IMG/VR virus record: IMGVR_UViG_3300038326_000410
Span: 1-34,104 of that record
Length of the DNA stretch: 34,104 nt
Strand: one strand, 5' to 3'
Source: a virus
Of the stretch, positions 16,439-24,507 are shown in pieces. Each line of letters begins with the position of its first letter. The stretch's first letter is position 1. The position numbers were made by a program, and so were the translations under genes. Under the pieces are notes generated by a model that made no database searches, was not told the DNA's origin, and saw nothing but the letters and a program-made list of their open reading frames with translations.

Positions 16439-16868
16439 ATCGGTCGCGAAATCGGCGCTCGTACTTCGCGACCTCCTCGAAGATTTGGTTCAACAGGGTC
16501 GGATCGATCTTGCCGAAGTCGTTGATCCAGTCGGGCCGAGGCCGCGCGATCGTCGCCTCCAGGTAGCAGACCCGCCGCAACATCTCGTCGGTCATCGGAT
16601 CGACGCCGACCGGGACGTGCGCCCACCTGGGGCCACCGCGGAAGATCGCCATCTTCGCGTAGTCTTCCGTCCCGGGGACGCCGTACATGAGCGCAGCCTT
16701 GCGCTCGGTGCCGTCGCCCTCGATGTAGTCGATGAGGATCCCCGTCTGCCGAGGAACGAAGGGCCTGACCTCGACGACCACCGGATCGCGCATGGCCTCG
16801 TCGGCCTCGCGCATGGCCTCTTCGGCCGAGATGGGGGTCTGGTCTGCGTCTGTCTGGTCTGGCTGCAT
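16347..16868 (-). CDS. Tail assembly chaperone, first frame (G-like)
   Basis: A 173-residue protein starts at ATG 16868, with GGGAG seven bases upstream inside a hairpin. The protein is acidic and begins MQPDQTDADQTPISAEEAMR. A beta core follows, then a helical end (LLNQIFEEVAKYERRF). Its role is inferred from place: between the tail tube and tape measure, where phages encode a G-type chaperone, and from the overlapping downstream frame. Its own last 30 codons (after about residue 143) would be replaced in the frameshifted product. Sequence similarity alone would not have named it. Confidence 0.72.
   Translation of the reverse strand: MQPDQTDADQTPISAEEAMREADEAMRDPVVVEVRPFVPRQTGILIDYIEGDGTERKAALMYGVPGTEDYAKMAIFRGGPRWAHVPVGVDPMTDEMLRRVCYLEATIARPRPDWINDFGKIDPTLLNQIFEEVAKYERRFRDRCEHRGESFVTSGVAGGSDDVGVGAPVESAG
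16448..16451 (-). other. Candidate +1 frameshift site in the chaperone pair
   Basis: In the first chaperone frame the codon TTT (16451-16449) is followed by C. A +1 slip would place TTC under the same phenylalanine tRNA and bring the ribosome into the second frame, which is open here and stays open through the second chaperone frame. A second possible place is GGG followed by T in the overlap (about 16388-16391). Neither has been tested and I see no clear stimulating structure. Confidence 0.35.
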
Positions 16869-16871
16869 TGC

Positions 16872-16896
16872 TGGCTCCCGCTGGTTGCGGGCGCCA
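16872..16896 (-). promoter_or_regulatory. Hairpin covering the ribosome site of the first chaperone
   Basis: The 42-base gap between tube and chaperone genes holds TGGC, one mismatch, CCCGC, a five-base loop, GCGGG, one mismatch, GCCA. This gives a stem of nine pairs around 16872-16896. The GCGGG arm contains the GGGAG ribosome site of the chaperone start at 16868, so the folded form should hold back translation. That would fit a need for far less chaperone than tube protein. No U-run follows, so a strong terminator is unlikely. Confidence 0.6.
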
Positions 16897-16910
16897 CGCT
16901 ATCACAGGCG

Positions 16911-17354
16911 CTATGCGACCCCGCGGTGATCGCGGACTCGGATCGCCGGACCGGAGATGTTGTTGACCGTCAACTGCCGCTTCGCGACGTTCCAGGTGTC
17001 GGAGCCGACGCGCGCGCCCTCGATCGTCCACTCGGCCTGATCCTCGGGACGGTCCTTGACCTCGATGACCAGGGCGGGGTGCGTGAGCACCGTCTGGACG
17101 CTCGGTGAGAGCCCGAGCTGCTTCATGCTGCGACTGACGACGTGGACGAGCACCGCCGACCAGTTGCAGTTGTAGGCCGTGGGGACGTGCTCCTCGACCT
17201 CGATGTTGTCGAGGACGTCGACCGGGGTCCATTCCCACGTCTCGGTCGCGGTGACATTTTGACAATATCCCACCATCGAGCCGTCGATGGTGAGGTACGC
17301 ACGCGCCCCGTGGTGAACTTGGTTGCGGGGCAACCCGGCGTTAGCTCCGGCCAT
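16911..17354 (-). CDS. Tail tube protein
   Basis: A 147-residue protein starts at ATG 17354 with AGGAG eight bases upstream, 11 bases after the sheath stop. The length fits myophage tube proteins (about 140-175 residues). The sequence is beta-rich, with RAYLTIDGSMVGYCQNVTAT opening the sandwich and a C-terminal strand near GPAIRVRDHRGVA. Strand 2 of such proteins makes the ring contacts. The place right after the sheath and before the chaperones is canonical. No other candidate for the tube exists in the window. The assignment rests on length, fold pattern and place rather than a single motif. Confidence 0.8.
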   Translation of the reverse strand: MAGANAGLPRNQVHHGARAYLTIDGSMVGYCQNVTATETWEWTPVDVLDNIEVEEHVPTAYNCNWSAVLVHVVSRSMKQLGLSPSVQTVLTHPALVIEVKDRPEDQAEWTIEGARVGSDTWNVAKRQLTVNNISGPAIRVRDHRGVA

Positions 17355-17365
17355 TTCTCAGGCTC

Positions 17366-19870
17366 CTACAGGCGCAGAGACAGGCGTTGAGCGAACGCCT
17401 GCACACCGATGAAGTTCAGGGGCTCGATGGGCTCGACCTCGTAGCTCAGATCGAAGGCGTCGCCCAGGTCGTCGACGACGACCGACTCGGGGTTGAAGGA
17501 CTTGATTTCGCCGTCGTCGATCTGGCGCTGCAGCTCGTAGATCGCGAGCGACCGGACGGAGCTTGTCAGTCCGTCGAAGTTCTTGGCGCCGATCTTCGGC
17601 CGGAGCGCCCGCCGCATGTTGAACACGGAGTCGTCGAGCGACTCGTTCGTGCTCTGCTCGGTGAAGAACGGGTTGTCGTCGTCGCGGTAGGTCGTGACGC
17701 CACGCACCAGGGTCCGCCCCTGGAAGATGACGGCGCCCGCGGCGACCAACTCCTCGGCGTCCGCAACGGGGTCGATGCCCGCGTTGTAGACGAAGCGCAG
17801 CGCGTTGAAGACCTTGTCGGTCATCGGCGTGGCGGTCGGCGAACCGCAGACGCCAGCGGCCATGAGCACCGCGGCGCCCCACGCCTTGATCGTCTGCTCG
17901 TCTCCGGCGTCGTTGTAGATGACCGGCTGTGCGGGTGTCGCTTGGCAACCGCGATGATTGAGCGCGGCGATCGCGTCCTTCACCCCGGCCTTGTCCAGCG
18001 ACGACGCGAGCCCGACGAACCACATGCGCTCGTGCTTGCCGTCCAGGTCGCGGAGGTCGGCCGGAGCCAGGGCGTGGACGGGTGCGGAGTCCGAGAGGGC
18101 TACCGTCGCCATGCGCGAAGGCTTGAACGCCTCGTCGCCCATGCTGAGTGCCTTCGCGGCCGCGATCCCAGCTCGCCAATGGTCCATCGTGGTCGTGCCG
18201 TCGGCGCCGCCACTGAGGTACACGCGGGACGCGGTCGGGCTCGGTGCCCCTCCAGCTCCCGCGAGCGAGACGGCGGTTGCCAACTTCGAGAAGTCGACGA
18301 CGTGCTTCGCGACGTCGGCGAGCACGGCGGCGAAGAGGACCTCGGCACCGGCCTTGATCTCCTGGCTCGCGCTGTCGAGCGAGGCCACCAGATAGGCGCT
18401 GTCCCGCTTGTTGGTCGCGGTCACACCTGGAAGCCCGTTGAGGAACGACACCGCGTCGCGCAGCTTCGGGCGCTTGGCGATCGTGATGTCCGCGCCGGTG
18501 CCCGCGATGTCCAGGGTCCGGCCCGCGGTGATGGCGCCAATCTCGATTTGCGACACCGACACGAAGTCGGCCGTCGACAACGTGGCCGCGGCCGTGGGCG
18601 CGATGTACTCGGCGACCGCCGAGCCGTCCCGAGCGATGCCGCGCACCACCATGAACTCACCGCCAGCCGCGGCGGAGAGCGAGTGCGTGATCTTCCCGTC
18701 GAAGAACATCGTGTCGGGTTGCCAGAGGCCGTCCGAGACGTTGATGCCCGCCTTGTTGGTCCCGGCGGCCATTGAGAAGCCGGCCGTGTCGTCGCTGTCC
18801 TGGCGCACGCTGACGGTGCCCGCGTGAGCGGCCATCACCTCGGCGCTGAGTACCTTCGCGAAGGTCAGTAGCCCGTCGACCTCGGTGACGCCGTTGAGCG
18901 CGATGACCTCGCTGATTGCGTTGCCCTCGGCGCTGCGCCCCTTCACCAGGACGTTGATCCCGGTGTCGGCCGCGTCGGTGCTGATGACGTTCAAGATCCC
19001 GGTGATGCCGGCGAGGAGCGTCGCGGGGACCGTGAAGACGTCGTTGTCACTCGTCGCGCTGCGGACCGTGATGATCCCGGCCGTCGCGCCATCCACGCGG
19101 ACGGCGGTGACCTTGTCGAACGCGACCGCGCCGGCGACCACGCCCGCGCCGGCGAGGCTGATGACCTCGGACGCCGGGGTGTCGCCCGCGGTGGTCCCGT
19201 AGACTGTGACCTTCTGGAAGTCGTCGTAGGCGGCGGCTGAGAAGACCTCGACCAACTCCCCGGCGACGTCCTGGGCACCGTCCCAGGGGACCGCGACGAT
19301 CGACTGCGTGTAGTTGAGCTTGAGGCCGGTGTCCGCCTTCACCAGGGCCATCGCCCCGGCTTCTCCGACGTACCGGGCGCCCAACGCGGCATCGCCGCCG
19401 ACGTCGTCCCAACTCTCGGTTTTCTCGTCGAGGGTGACGGTGACCTTGCGGCCCTTCGCCGTCCCCAGGGCGATGTCGACCCCGATCCGGTTGGCGAAGT
19501 CGCCCCAGTCCCGCGACGTGACCGTGAGCACGTCTCCGCCGCCGTCGCCGAAGCTCGCGGCCGCCTTCAGGGCGGGGTTGGTCTTGTAGGTGAAAACGAA
19601 CGGCGGTCGGCCCGGGATGCCCGAGTCTCGCGCCGGATCGAACGCCATCAGGGCCGCGGTGCGCAAGTCCCCATCTCGGAACTCTTTGCGGATGCTCGCG
19701 GGCCGCGTCCAACTCTTGAGCACGCCCGGCTCACCGCCGACGCCCTCCCCGATGAGCAGGAGGATCTTTGCCCCAGGGGAGCCCAGAGGGACCCCAACCG
19801 GGGTCACCTCGGAGAAAACGCCCGGAAGCCGAGTGCGGCCTTGCGGGGTGAGAAACGACGACGCCGGCAT
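17366..19870 (-). CDS. Tail sheath protein with three inserted beta modules
   Basis: An 834-residue protein starts at ATG 19870, eight bases after AGGAG. An open frame continues upstream to 20302 but runs through the previous gene. The opening, RTRLPGVFSEVTPVGVPLGS, and the C-terminal half (DAVSFLNGLPGVTATNKRDSA through to RPKIGAKNFDGLTSSVRSLA) follow the sheath pattern, with the C-terminal arm that links rings. Sheaths are usually 350-660 residues, so this one is long. The extra length is explained by three similar beta modules, about 218-288, 289-375 and 385-467. Contraction of the sheath drives the tube through the cell surface. The modules would decorate its outside, by analogy. Confidence 0.88.
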   Translation of the reverse strand: MPASSFLTPQGRTRLPGVFSEVTPVGVPLGSPGAKILLLIGEGVGGEPGVLKSWTRPASIRKEFRDGDLRTAALMAFDPARDSGIPGRPPFVFTYKTNPALKAAASFGDGGGDVLTVTSRDWGDFANRIGVDIALGTAKGRKVTVTLDEKTESWDDVGGDAALGARYVGEAGAMALVKADTGLKLNYTQSIVAVPWDGAQDVAGELVEVFSAAAYDDFQKVTVYGTTAGDTPASEVISLAGAGVVAGAVAFDKVTAVRVDGATAGIITVRSATSDNDVFTVPATLLAGITGILNVISTDAADTGINVLVKGRSAEGNAISEVIALNGVTEVDGLLTFAKVLSAEVMAAHAGTVSVRQDSDDTAGFSMAAGTNKAGINVSDGLWQPDTMFFDGKITHSLSAAAGGEFMVVRGIARDGSAVAEYIAPTAAATLSTADFVSVSQIEIGAITAGRTLDIAGTGADITIAKRPKLRDAVSFLNGLPGVTATNKRDSAYLVASLDSASQEIKAGAEVLFAAVLADVAKHVVDFSKLATAVSLAGAGGAPSPTASRVYLSGGADGTTTMDHWRAGIAAAKALSMGDEAFKPSRMATVALSDSAPVHALAPADLRDLDGKHERMWFVGLASSLDKAGVKDAIAALNHRGCQATPAQPVIYNDAGDEQTIKAWGAAVLMAAGVCGSPTATPMTDKVFNALRFVYNAGIDPVADAEELVAAGAVIFQGRTLVRGVTTYRDDDNPFFTEQSTNESLDDSVFNMRRALRPKIGAKNFDGLTSSVRSLAIYELQRQIDDGEIKSFNPESVVVDDLGDAFDLSYEVEPIEPLNFIGVQAFAQRLSLRL
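18470..19219 (-). repeat. Three tandem beta modules in the sheath gene
   Basis: The insert codes for three diverged copies of a 70-90 residue unit: module 1 at 19007-19219 (SEVISLAGAGVV ... GIITVRSATSDNDVFTV), module 2 at 18746-19006 (SEVIALNGVTEV ... GTVSVRQDSDDTAGFSM) and module 3 at 18470-18718 (AEYIAPTAAATL ... RTLDIAGTGADITI). Each has the order: a strand with VxG, a strand with EVI, a strand with FxKV, and a strand of TVxVR type. The similarity is visible at protein level, and weaker in the third copy. Confidence 0.6.
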
Positions 19871-19881
19871 CGCGGGCTCTC

Positions 19882-20559
19882 CTACGTCCTCTCGCCCGTC
19901 ACACGGCCTTGATGGCCGAGTACGAGCGCGGTGGTGTTGGCAGCGTAAAGTTCTCGCGACGGAGCTGGCATCGGCAAAGCGACGGAGACGATGCCTCCGA
20001 ACGACCATTGCTGGCGCCGAAGGTAACACGTCTCGGGCAAGAGTCGCGGATCTGGCGCAATCTCGCCGCCGGTCTCGAAGCGGGGGTCGATCAAGATCGT
20101 GCGTTGCATCCACTCGATGTGAGCGATCATCGCGTAGTTGACCCAGTGGTACAGGTAGAGCGTGAGGTTCGGGTTGTCGCTGTAGACGATGACGTCGATC
20201 GACTGGCGCCGGACCTCGCCCCGGATGCCCAGCTCCATCTCCATCCCGAGGTACTCGTCCTCGGTCCGCTCGCTCGCCAGGGTGAGCCCGATCACCGGCC
20301 AACTCCTCGTGTCGCGCTCGTAGCCGTACCGGATGTTGAACGGCCGGGCGGCCATGAATTGGCGGACGTTCGTGCGCTCCGTCTCGTCGACGAAGCAGAG
20401 GAGCCAGTCCCAGTGCCGCGGGTCAATCTCGAATTGCCGCCGGGCGTTCTCCAGGGCGGCGTACACGATGCGCTCCGAGAACGCGTAGTTCTCGGTGACG
20501 ACCCCGTCGAGAGGCCCGTCGCCCGGGACTACGGCCCCTTCGTCGAGTCGGTCAGTCAC
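19882..20559 (-). CDS. Tail terminator candidate
   Basis: A 225-residue protein starts at GTG 20559 in a GTGA overlap. It has a helical start (TENYAFSERIVYAALENARR) and mixed alpha-beta content, with aromatic strands such as SIDVIVYSDNPNLTLYLYHW. A place directly before the sheath is typical of the tail terminator or T4 gp15-like protein that caps the finished tail and binds the head. I do not recognise a specific family, so the call is by place. Another neck protein is possible. The length is a little longer than most terminators (130-270 residues). Confidence 0.5.
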   Translation of the reverse strand: MTDRLDEGAVVPGDGPLDGVVTENYAFSERIVYAALENARRQFEIDPRHWDWLLCFVDETERTNVRQFMAARPFNIRYGYERDTRSWPVIGLTLASERTEDEYLGMEMELGIRGEVRRQSIDVIVYSDNPNLTLYLYHWVNYAMIAHIEWMQRTILIDPRFETGGEIAPDPRLLPETCYLRRQQWSFGGIVSVALPMPAPSRELYAANTTALVLGHQGRVTGERT

Positions 20560-21404
20560 CGGTCACCTGCAGGGCCGAAGAGTTGGCCGGACTGTAGCAG
20601 GGAGCCGATGTACTGGTTGACCTTTGCGAATAGGTCTCGGGCCTCGAATCCGGGGTGCATCCAATTCTGCCCGCCGGAGTCCGAGTGCATCGACTTCGGG
20701 TCCTGCGAGATGGTGCGGAAGGTCGTGAAGTTGGAGCCCGTCGCCGCGCTGTAGGTCTTCTCGTTGCGGACCATCCCGTCGAACACGTCGGTGACGTGCC
20801 GCGGCCGCAGAAGGGGCGCGAGGCCCGCGTCCAGGCGTTGCCCCCAGGCCGTGCGCTTGCCCGGGTGCGTGTAGCTCGGTTGAAGGTTCTGAGCCATATC
20901 GAAGACGGTCTTGCCGATCTTGTTGGCGTGGCGCCGGCCCAACTCCCGCTTGTGCGCCCGGCTCGTCAGCCGCGCCCCCTCCTTCGTGAATTGCGACCCC
21001 ATCGGCGGGCCGCCCCCGCCGCTCCCGCCAGGGGCGCCGTGCGACATCGGGATCGAGCGGTACATGAACCCCTCGGCGTTGACCTTGACCCCCTCCGGGT
21101 TCTTGCCCGGTAGGTGCGTCTTGCGCATATCCCAGGGGGGCGAGCCGTTCTCAAGCAACGTCGCGATGCCCTCGCCCAACGGCAACTCACCAATGACCCG
21201 CCAGTGCCCCTCGAAGCGGACCTTCGGCTCCCCGACGGCCTCGATGTACTTCGAGGCCGTCCCGTGCAACTCGCGCCGGGCCAGTCGGACCAACTCCCCG
21301 CGCGCAATGTCGAGGACCTGATTGACGCGCATCTCGATCGACTCGCGCCCGAACCCGTCGAGGTCGAACACGAACGACAGCCGCTTCGGGTCGATTTCAG
21401 ACAA
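20556..21404 (-). CDS. HK97 gp10-like tail completion candidate, TTG start
   Basis: A 282-residue protein starts at TTG 21404, seven bases after GGAG, overlapping the previous gene by eight bases. The first 90 residues contain a helix with FGRESIEMRVNQVLDIARGE, then WRVIGELPLGEGIATLLENG, and later MHPGFEARDLFAKVNQYIGS. In HK97 gp10 and related proteins a helix-strand core ends with an HPG-type phrase, so a tail completion role is suggested. A loop of glycine and proline (about 123-135) divides the protein. It lies in the neck block. The similarity is faint, and a head-tail joining role is inferred mainly from place. Confidence 0.5.
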   Translation of the reverse strand: MSEIDPKRLSFVFDLDGFGRESIEMRVNQVLDIARGELVRLARRELHGTASKYIEAVGEPKVRFEGHWRVIGELPLGEGIATLLENGSPPWDMRKTHLPGKNPEGVKVNAEGFMYRSIPMSHGAPGGSGGGGPPMGSQFTKEGARLTSRAHKRELGRRHANKIGKTVFDMAQNLQPSYTHPGKRTAWGQRLDAGLAPLLRPRHVTDVFDGMVRNEKTYSAATGSNFTTFRTISQDPKSMHSDSGGQNWMHPGFEARDLFAKVNQYIGSLLQSGQLFGPAGDR

Positions 21405-21738
21405 AGGCCGGCTCCGCCGCGAGGATCGCGTCCTCCAAGATAGCGGCCGCCTCGTCCGGCTCCATGAGGACCAGCTCGTCGCAGAGCGCCAGGAGCACCG
21501 CTACAGGGACCTTTCGCCAAGCGCGGTCATTGGTTGCGTGCATGTAGAAGGCGCCCGCGGCCGCCGCCCTGGACCCGCCCACGGTCGTTACCAGGGAGGG
21601 CCACAACTCGCGCACGTCGCGAAGGCGGGCCTGAGCCCTGCGCCGCCGGCGGAATTGGGTGCATGAGCGGCGGCGGGGGTGCTTGAGAGACCAGCGTAAC
21701 GCCGCGATCGTCTCTCTCAGCGGCCACCGGAGCCTCAC
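21397..21738 (-). CDS. Small arginine-rich neck-region protein
   Basis: A 113-residue protein starts at GTG 21738 in a GTGA overlap with the preceding stop. An ATG further upstream at 21822 is in the previous gene and is not needed. The first 45 residues are strongly basic, with runs of arginine (HPRRRSCTQFRRRRRAQARL), and the last 60 are helical and acidic (AVLLALCDELVLMEPDEAAA). The basic half could contact DNA or a nucleic-acid-filled head, but this is inference. No ribosome site is obvious, so translation is probably coupled. Family unknown. Confidence 0.6.
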   Translation of the reverse strand: MRLRWPLRETIAALRWSLKHPRRRSCTQFRRRRRAQARLRDVRELWPSLVTTVGGSRAAAAGAFYMHATNDRAWRKVPVAVLLALCDELVLMEPDEAAAILEDAILAAEPAFV

Positions 21739-22640
21739 GGAGGATCGGCGGGGGGCGCGTCGGCCTCGTCGTAGTTCGCTTGAGCGACGACGTCGCGCCG
21801 GTGCTCCAACTTCGCCATGCACGAGACCGGGCCGGCGTCGTGCGAGCGGAGCGGGGCTTTCGACTCGGTGTGATGCGTCCGCATGGAGTAGGGGAAGGTC
21901 ACCACGAGGTAGCTCGGGTGGTGGTAGTAGAGCATCGCGTAGCGGCCGCCATTCCGAGCCGTCGCAGACGTCGCCGCCGCGGGCGCCGTCCCCCTCTGGT
22001 CGCCTTTGTGCCAGTTGATGTGCCCGGCCGCGGTCACGTCGAAGTCGACGCCCGCCTGGAGGACCCGGCCCGGCTTCCGGTCGGCGGTCATGGTCCGAAG
22101 TCGGATGACGCCGATCGACACGTTCTTCAGGACGGTCTGCCCGAGCCCGTTGGACGTGCGGAGCTGGTCGGTGATGTGCGCGACAGGGAAGGTCGGCCGG
22201 TCGTCGCTGCCGACGATGCCGCGTTGCATCCCCTCGGTGTACGAGATGACGTTCTCCGTCACGACGAAGCGGTCGCAGTTGTTGGGCCGGTGGACGCCCT
22301 CCAGGGTGATCGACGCCGACCCAAAGGCCCAGTCGCCGAGCGCCTCCAGAATGTCGACGTTGAACTCCAGCCGATCGACGATCGCGCGCACCTCGATCGG
22401 GTTGAAATACTCCCAGCCGGACCCGCCGCAGACGCCGCAGATCGGGTCGGGGCTCGCGAACTGAGCGTCAGCGGAGCAGGGGCACCGCGACGCCTGCTCC
22501 CATTGCAGCCGCTCGCCGTGCCGCTGCAGCGTCTGCCGGAACTCCTCCGAGTCGAAGCTGTTGTCGCTTGAGTCCTTCTTCGCCCGCCTGGGGACGGCGC
22601 GAAGCGGGTAGCCCGACGCGTCAATGGGGCTGCCGGCCAC
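21735..22640 (-). CDS. Neck-region structural protein with zinc knuckle
   Basis: A 301-residue protein starts at GTG 22640, three bases after the previous stop. Cys53-x-Cys55 and Cys68-x2-Cys71-G-G-S-G make a knuckle like that in DnaJ, near the N-terminus. The rest is beta-rich with VVTENVISYTEGMQRGIVGS and ends in a proline-rich tail. Its place after the connector fusion and before the gp10-like protein fits a stopper or adaptor of the neck. A zinc knuckle in such a protein is not a usual feature I can match. Function by place only. Confidence 0.55.
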   Translation of the reverse strand: MAGSPIDASGYPLRAVPRRAKKDSSDNSFDSEEFRQTLQRHGERLQWEQASRCPCSADAQFASPDPICGVCGGSGWEYFNPIEVRAIVDRLEFNVDILEALGDWAFGSASITLEGVHRPNNCDRFVVTENVISYTEGMQRGIVGSDDRPTFPVAHITDQLRTSNGLGQTVLKNVSIGVIRLRTMTADRKPGRVLQAGVDFDVTAAGHINWHKGDQRGTAPAAATSATARNGGRYAMLYYHHPSYLVVTFPYSMRTHHTESKAPLRSHDAGPVSCMAKLEHRRDVVAQANYDEADAPPADPP

Positions 22641-22643
22641 CGG

Positions 22644-24056
22644 CTACCCCTGGCCCAGGCTCACACCGTGGTGCTGGCGGCGCAGGTTCGGCAGTAGGGT
22701 CTTGAGCTGCTTCTCGTACTGCAGGATGAGCGCCCCGTGTCCCGCGTTGGTCGCGCTCGACGTGGTGCTCACCGACTGCGACAGGCCGCCGATTGAGATG
22801 GACTTCGAGGCGATACCCGAGCCCAGGATCATCTCACCGGCGATGTTCAGAATCTCGATGGCCGCCTTCAGGGCGATCGCCTTCTGGATCCGGCCGGGCA
22901 CGTTGCCGGGCTCGTAGCCAGCTCGGTAGGTGACCTCGAAGAGGCCGGGCCACCAGTCGGCGATCCCGCGCCGGATGATCGGCAGGAGCGCGCCGCTGTT
23001 GCCGCCATTCAGGACCATGAATTGTTCGAGGGTTCCCTGCTCGGGCACGAGGTTGAATTGCCCGTAGTCCTTGTTGACGATGACCACCCAGGACACGGGG
23101 AAGTCGAGCACGTAGGCGCTCGTGTTGTAGCGCGCACGGACCTTCGTGACCGACTGCAGCGGCACGCGGTCGAGGGTGAACCACCCGAACGACCCGTAGT
23201 GGTCCATGCGGTAGTCGTACCGCTCGTCCTCGTACAGTTTCGCCGCCAGGATGACGTCGATTTCGGCGCTTATCTCGTCAGTCGCCTCGCGGATCGCCTC
23301 CTCGTAGGTCGCGAGGTCGTACGCCACCCCCTGGTTGTCGCGGAGGTCCGCGCCCTTCAACTCGTGCCGCTTCAGCCGCTCGACGCTCACGAGTAGGTCG
23401 CCGGCTCCGACGACCTTCGCCACGACCTGGGTGAACGCCCGGGTGACCTCCGGCCCGTGGAAGCCTTTGAAGTACCACCGGTCGCGCAGCGTCATCGCCT
23501 CGCCGATGGCGACCGGCGTCAAGACGCGATACGTGCCGTCGCCCAGGCTCTCGATGTCCGCGGCGCCGATCTGGAAGAGAAGCGTGTTCGTGTCGGCGTT
23601 GGTGATCTCCACCATGCGCAGCTCTGCCGGCTCGAACGGGGTTCCGTCTGGCAGGACGAAACGGACCTTGAACTCCACCGCGTTCCCGATGTCGATCGAT
23701 CCCCGCCCCAGGGGCACGACTGCGAACCCCGCAAGGTGCGTCATGTCGACGGTGTCGACCCGAATGGACGACTGCATGTGGACGGCTTGGCCGAGGTGCC
23801 GCACCTCCACCGCGTAGTTGCCGACCTCCAGAGGGACGAACGACACGAAGTAGCGGCCGGCGTTCGGCGCGCCCAGCTCCGCGACGGTGGCCGCGGCCTG
23901 AATCTCCGTGCCTATGACCGCGACGGCGCCGTCCTTCAACACCAGGACGACGACGTTCGCGGCCTCGCCATCGACCAGGGTCATTTGGTCGGCCTCGAAC
24001 AGCGGGATCGGCCCCAGGGTCAGCGTCTGCCCGATGATGCCGCGTGCGTCAGCCAT
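22644..24056 (-). CDS. Head-tail connector with N-terminal Ig-like domains
   Basis: A 470-residue protein starts at ATG 24056, overlapping the previous gene by eight bases. Residues 1-210 are beta-sandwich-like in two parts (up to about 105 and 110-210, with IDIGNAVEFKVRFVLPDGTP). From about 225 the protein is like a gp6/gp15-type connector: helix DLATYEEAIREATDEISAEI, then DRVPLQSVTKVRARY, and later YRAGYEPGNVPGRIQKAIAL, with a helical end. Connectors form a dodecameric ring under the portal and are normally 100-200 residues. The extra N-terminal part would face outward as a collar decoration, by inference. It opens the neck block. Confidence 0.65.
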   Translation of the reverse strand: MADARGIIGQTLTLGPIPLFEADQMTLVDGEAANVVVLVLKDGAVAVIGTEIQAAATVAELGAPNAGRYFVSFVPLEVGNYAVEVRHLGQAVHMQSSIRVDTVDMTHLAGFAVVPLGRGSIDIGNAVEFKVRFVLPDGTPFEPAELRMVEITNADTNTLLFQIGAADIESLGDGTYRVLTPVAIGEAMTLRDRWYFKGFHGPEVTRAFTQVVAKVVGAGDLLVSVERLKRHELKGADLRDNQGVAYDLATYEEAIREATDEISAEIDVILAAKLYEDERYDYRMDHYGSFGWFTLDRVPLQSVTKVRARYNTSAYVLDFPVSWVVIVNKDYGQFNLVPEQGTLEQFMVLNGGNSGALLPIIRRGIADWWPGLFEVTYRAGYEPGNVPGRIQKAIALKAAIEILNIAGEMILGSGIASKSISIGGLSQSVSTTSSATNAGHGALILQYEKQLKTLLPNLRRQHHGVSLGQG

Positions 24057-24450
24057 GCTCCGGCTCCGGTGGGGCCGTGTTGGCCTTCCTCTTCTTCTGG
24101 CCCTTCTGGCCCGTCCCGCCCTTGCGGACGCCGAGCAAGACGTTGCCGGTCGGCGAGAGCGCGCTCTCTGGCACCCGGGCGTCCAACACGAGGCGCAATG
24201 CCGTCATCGTTAACAGCTCGTGGTTGTCGACGTCGGGCACCTCGGATTGATTGCATTCGAGCAGCGCCTGGAAGCCCTCGTCGAGGGTCGCTGTGAGGAC
24301 TTCAATGCGCCTACCGTCGACCTCGTTGCACTCCTGCCCGCCCCTCGTGAGGAAGCCGAGCCGGATGAGCGCCCACATGGCCGAGCCCATGCCAACGGGA
24401 TAGGAGACGCGCTCGTCGCCACTCTTGCCGTTCTTCGTTGGGGCTGGCAC
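24049..24450 (-). CDS. Small hypothetical protein, probably leaderless
   Basis: A 133-residue protein starts at GTG 24450. No ribosome site lies upstream. Instead, TATAAT (24457-24462) ends six bases before the GTG, so the transcript would begin at or next to the first base of the gene. The product has a helical middle (GMGSAMWALIRLGFLTRGGQ and LLTMTALRLVLDA) and a basic, glycine-lysine-rich tail (VRKGGTGQKGQKKRKANTA). No family is recognised. It is the first gene after the head block and overlaps the connector by eight bases, so it probably starts the neck transcription unit. Confidence 0.65.
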   Translation of the reverse strand: MPAPTKNGKSGDERVSYPVGMGSAMWALIRLGFLTRGGQECNEVDGRRIEVLTATLDEGFQALLECNQSEVPDVDNHELLTMTALRLVLDARVPESALSPTGNVLLGVRKGGTGQKGQKKRKANTAPPEPEHG

Positions 24451-24462
24451 GCGGTCATTATA
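24450..24462 (-). promoter_or_regulatory. TATAAT-type leaderless promoter
   Basis: A perfect -10 hexamer TATAAT (24462-24457) stands six bases before the GTG start at 24450, so the RNA should begin at the start codon. The region 17 bases upstream holds no good -35 (GTGGCG), which is common for leaderless starts in GC-rich bacteria. It follows a terminator-like hairpin after the 861-residue gene, so this is a boundary between two late transcription units. Confidence 0.6.
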
Positions 24463-24507
24463 GGCCCAGGGGAGCCGAGCGCCACGACGGCGTCGAAAGA
24501 GGAGAAG

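Noticed and set aside
17259-17264. TTGACA on the plus strand inside the tail tube gene
   Set aside because: No -10 sequence at 16-18 bases and it lies within coding sequence on the opposite strand.
17387-18775. Plus-strand frame of 462 codons over the sheath
   Set aside because: Antisense shadow of the sheath gene.
19871-20302. Upstream extension of the sheath frame
   Set aside because: Covers most of the preceding gene; the ATG at 19870 has AGGAG and gives the usual sheath N-terminus.
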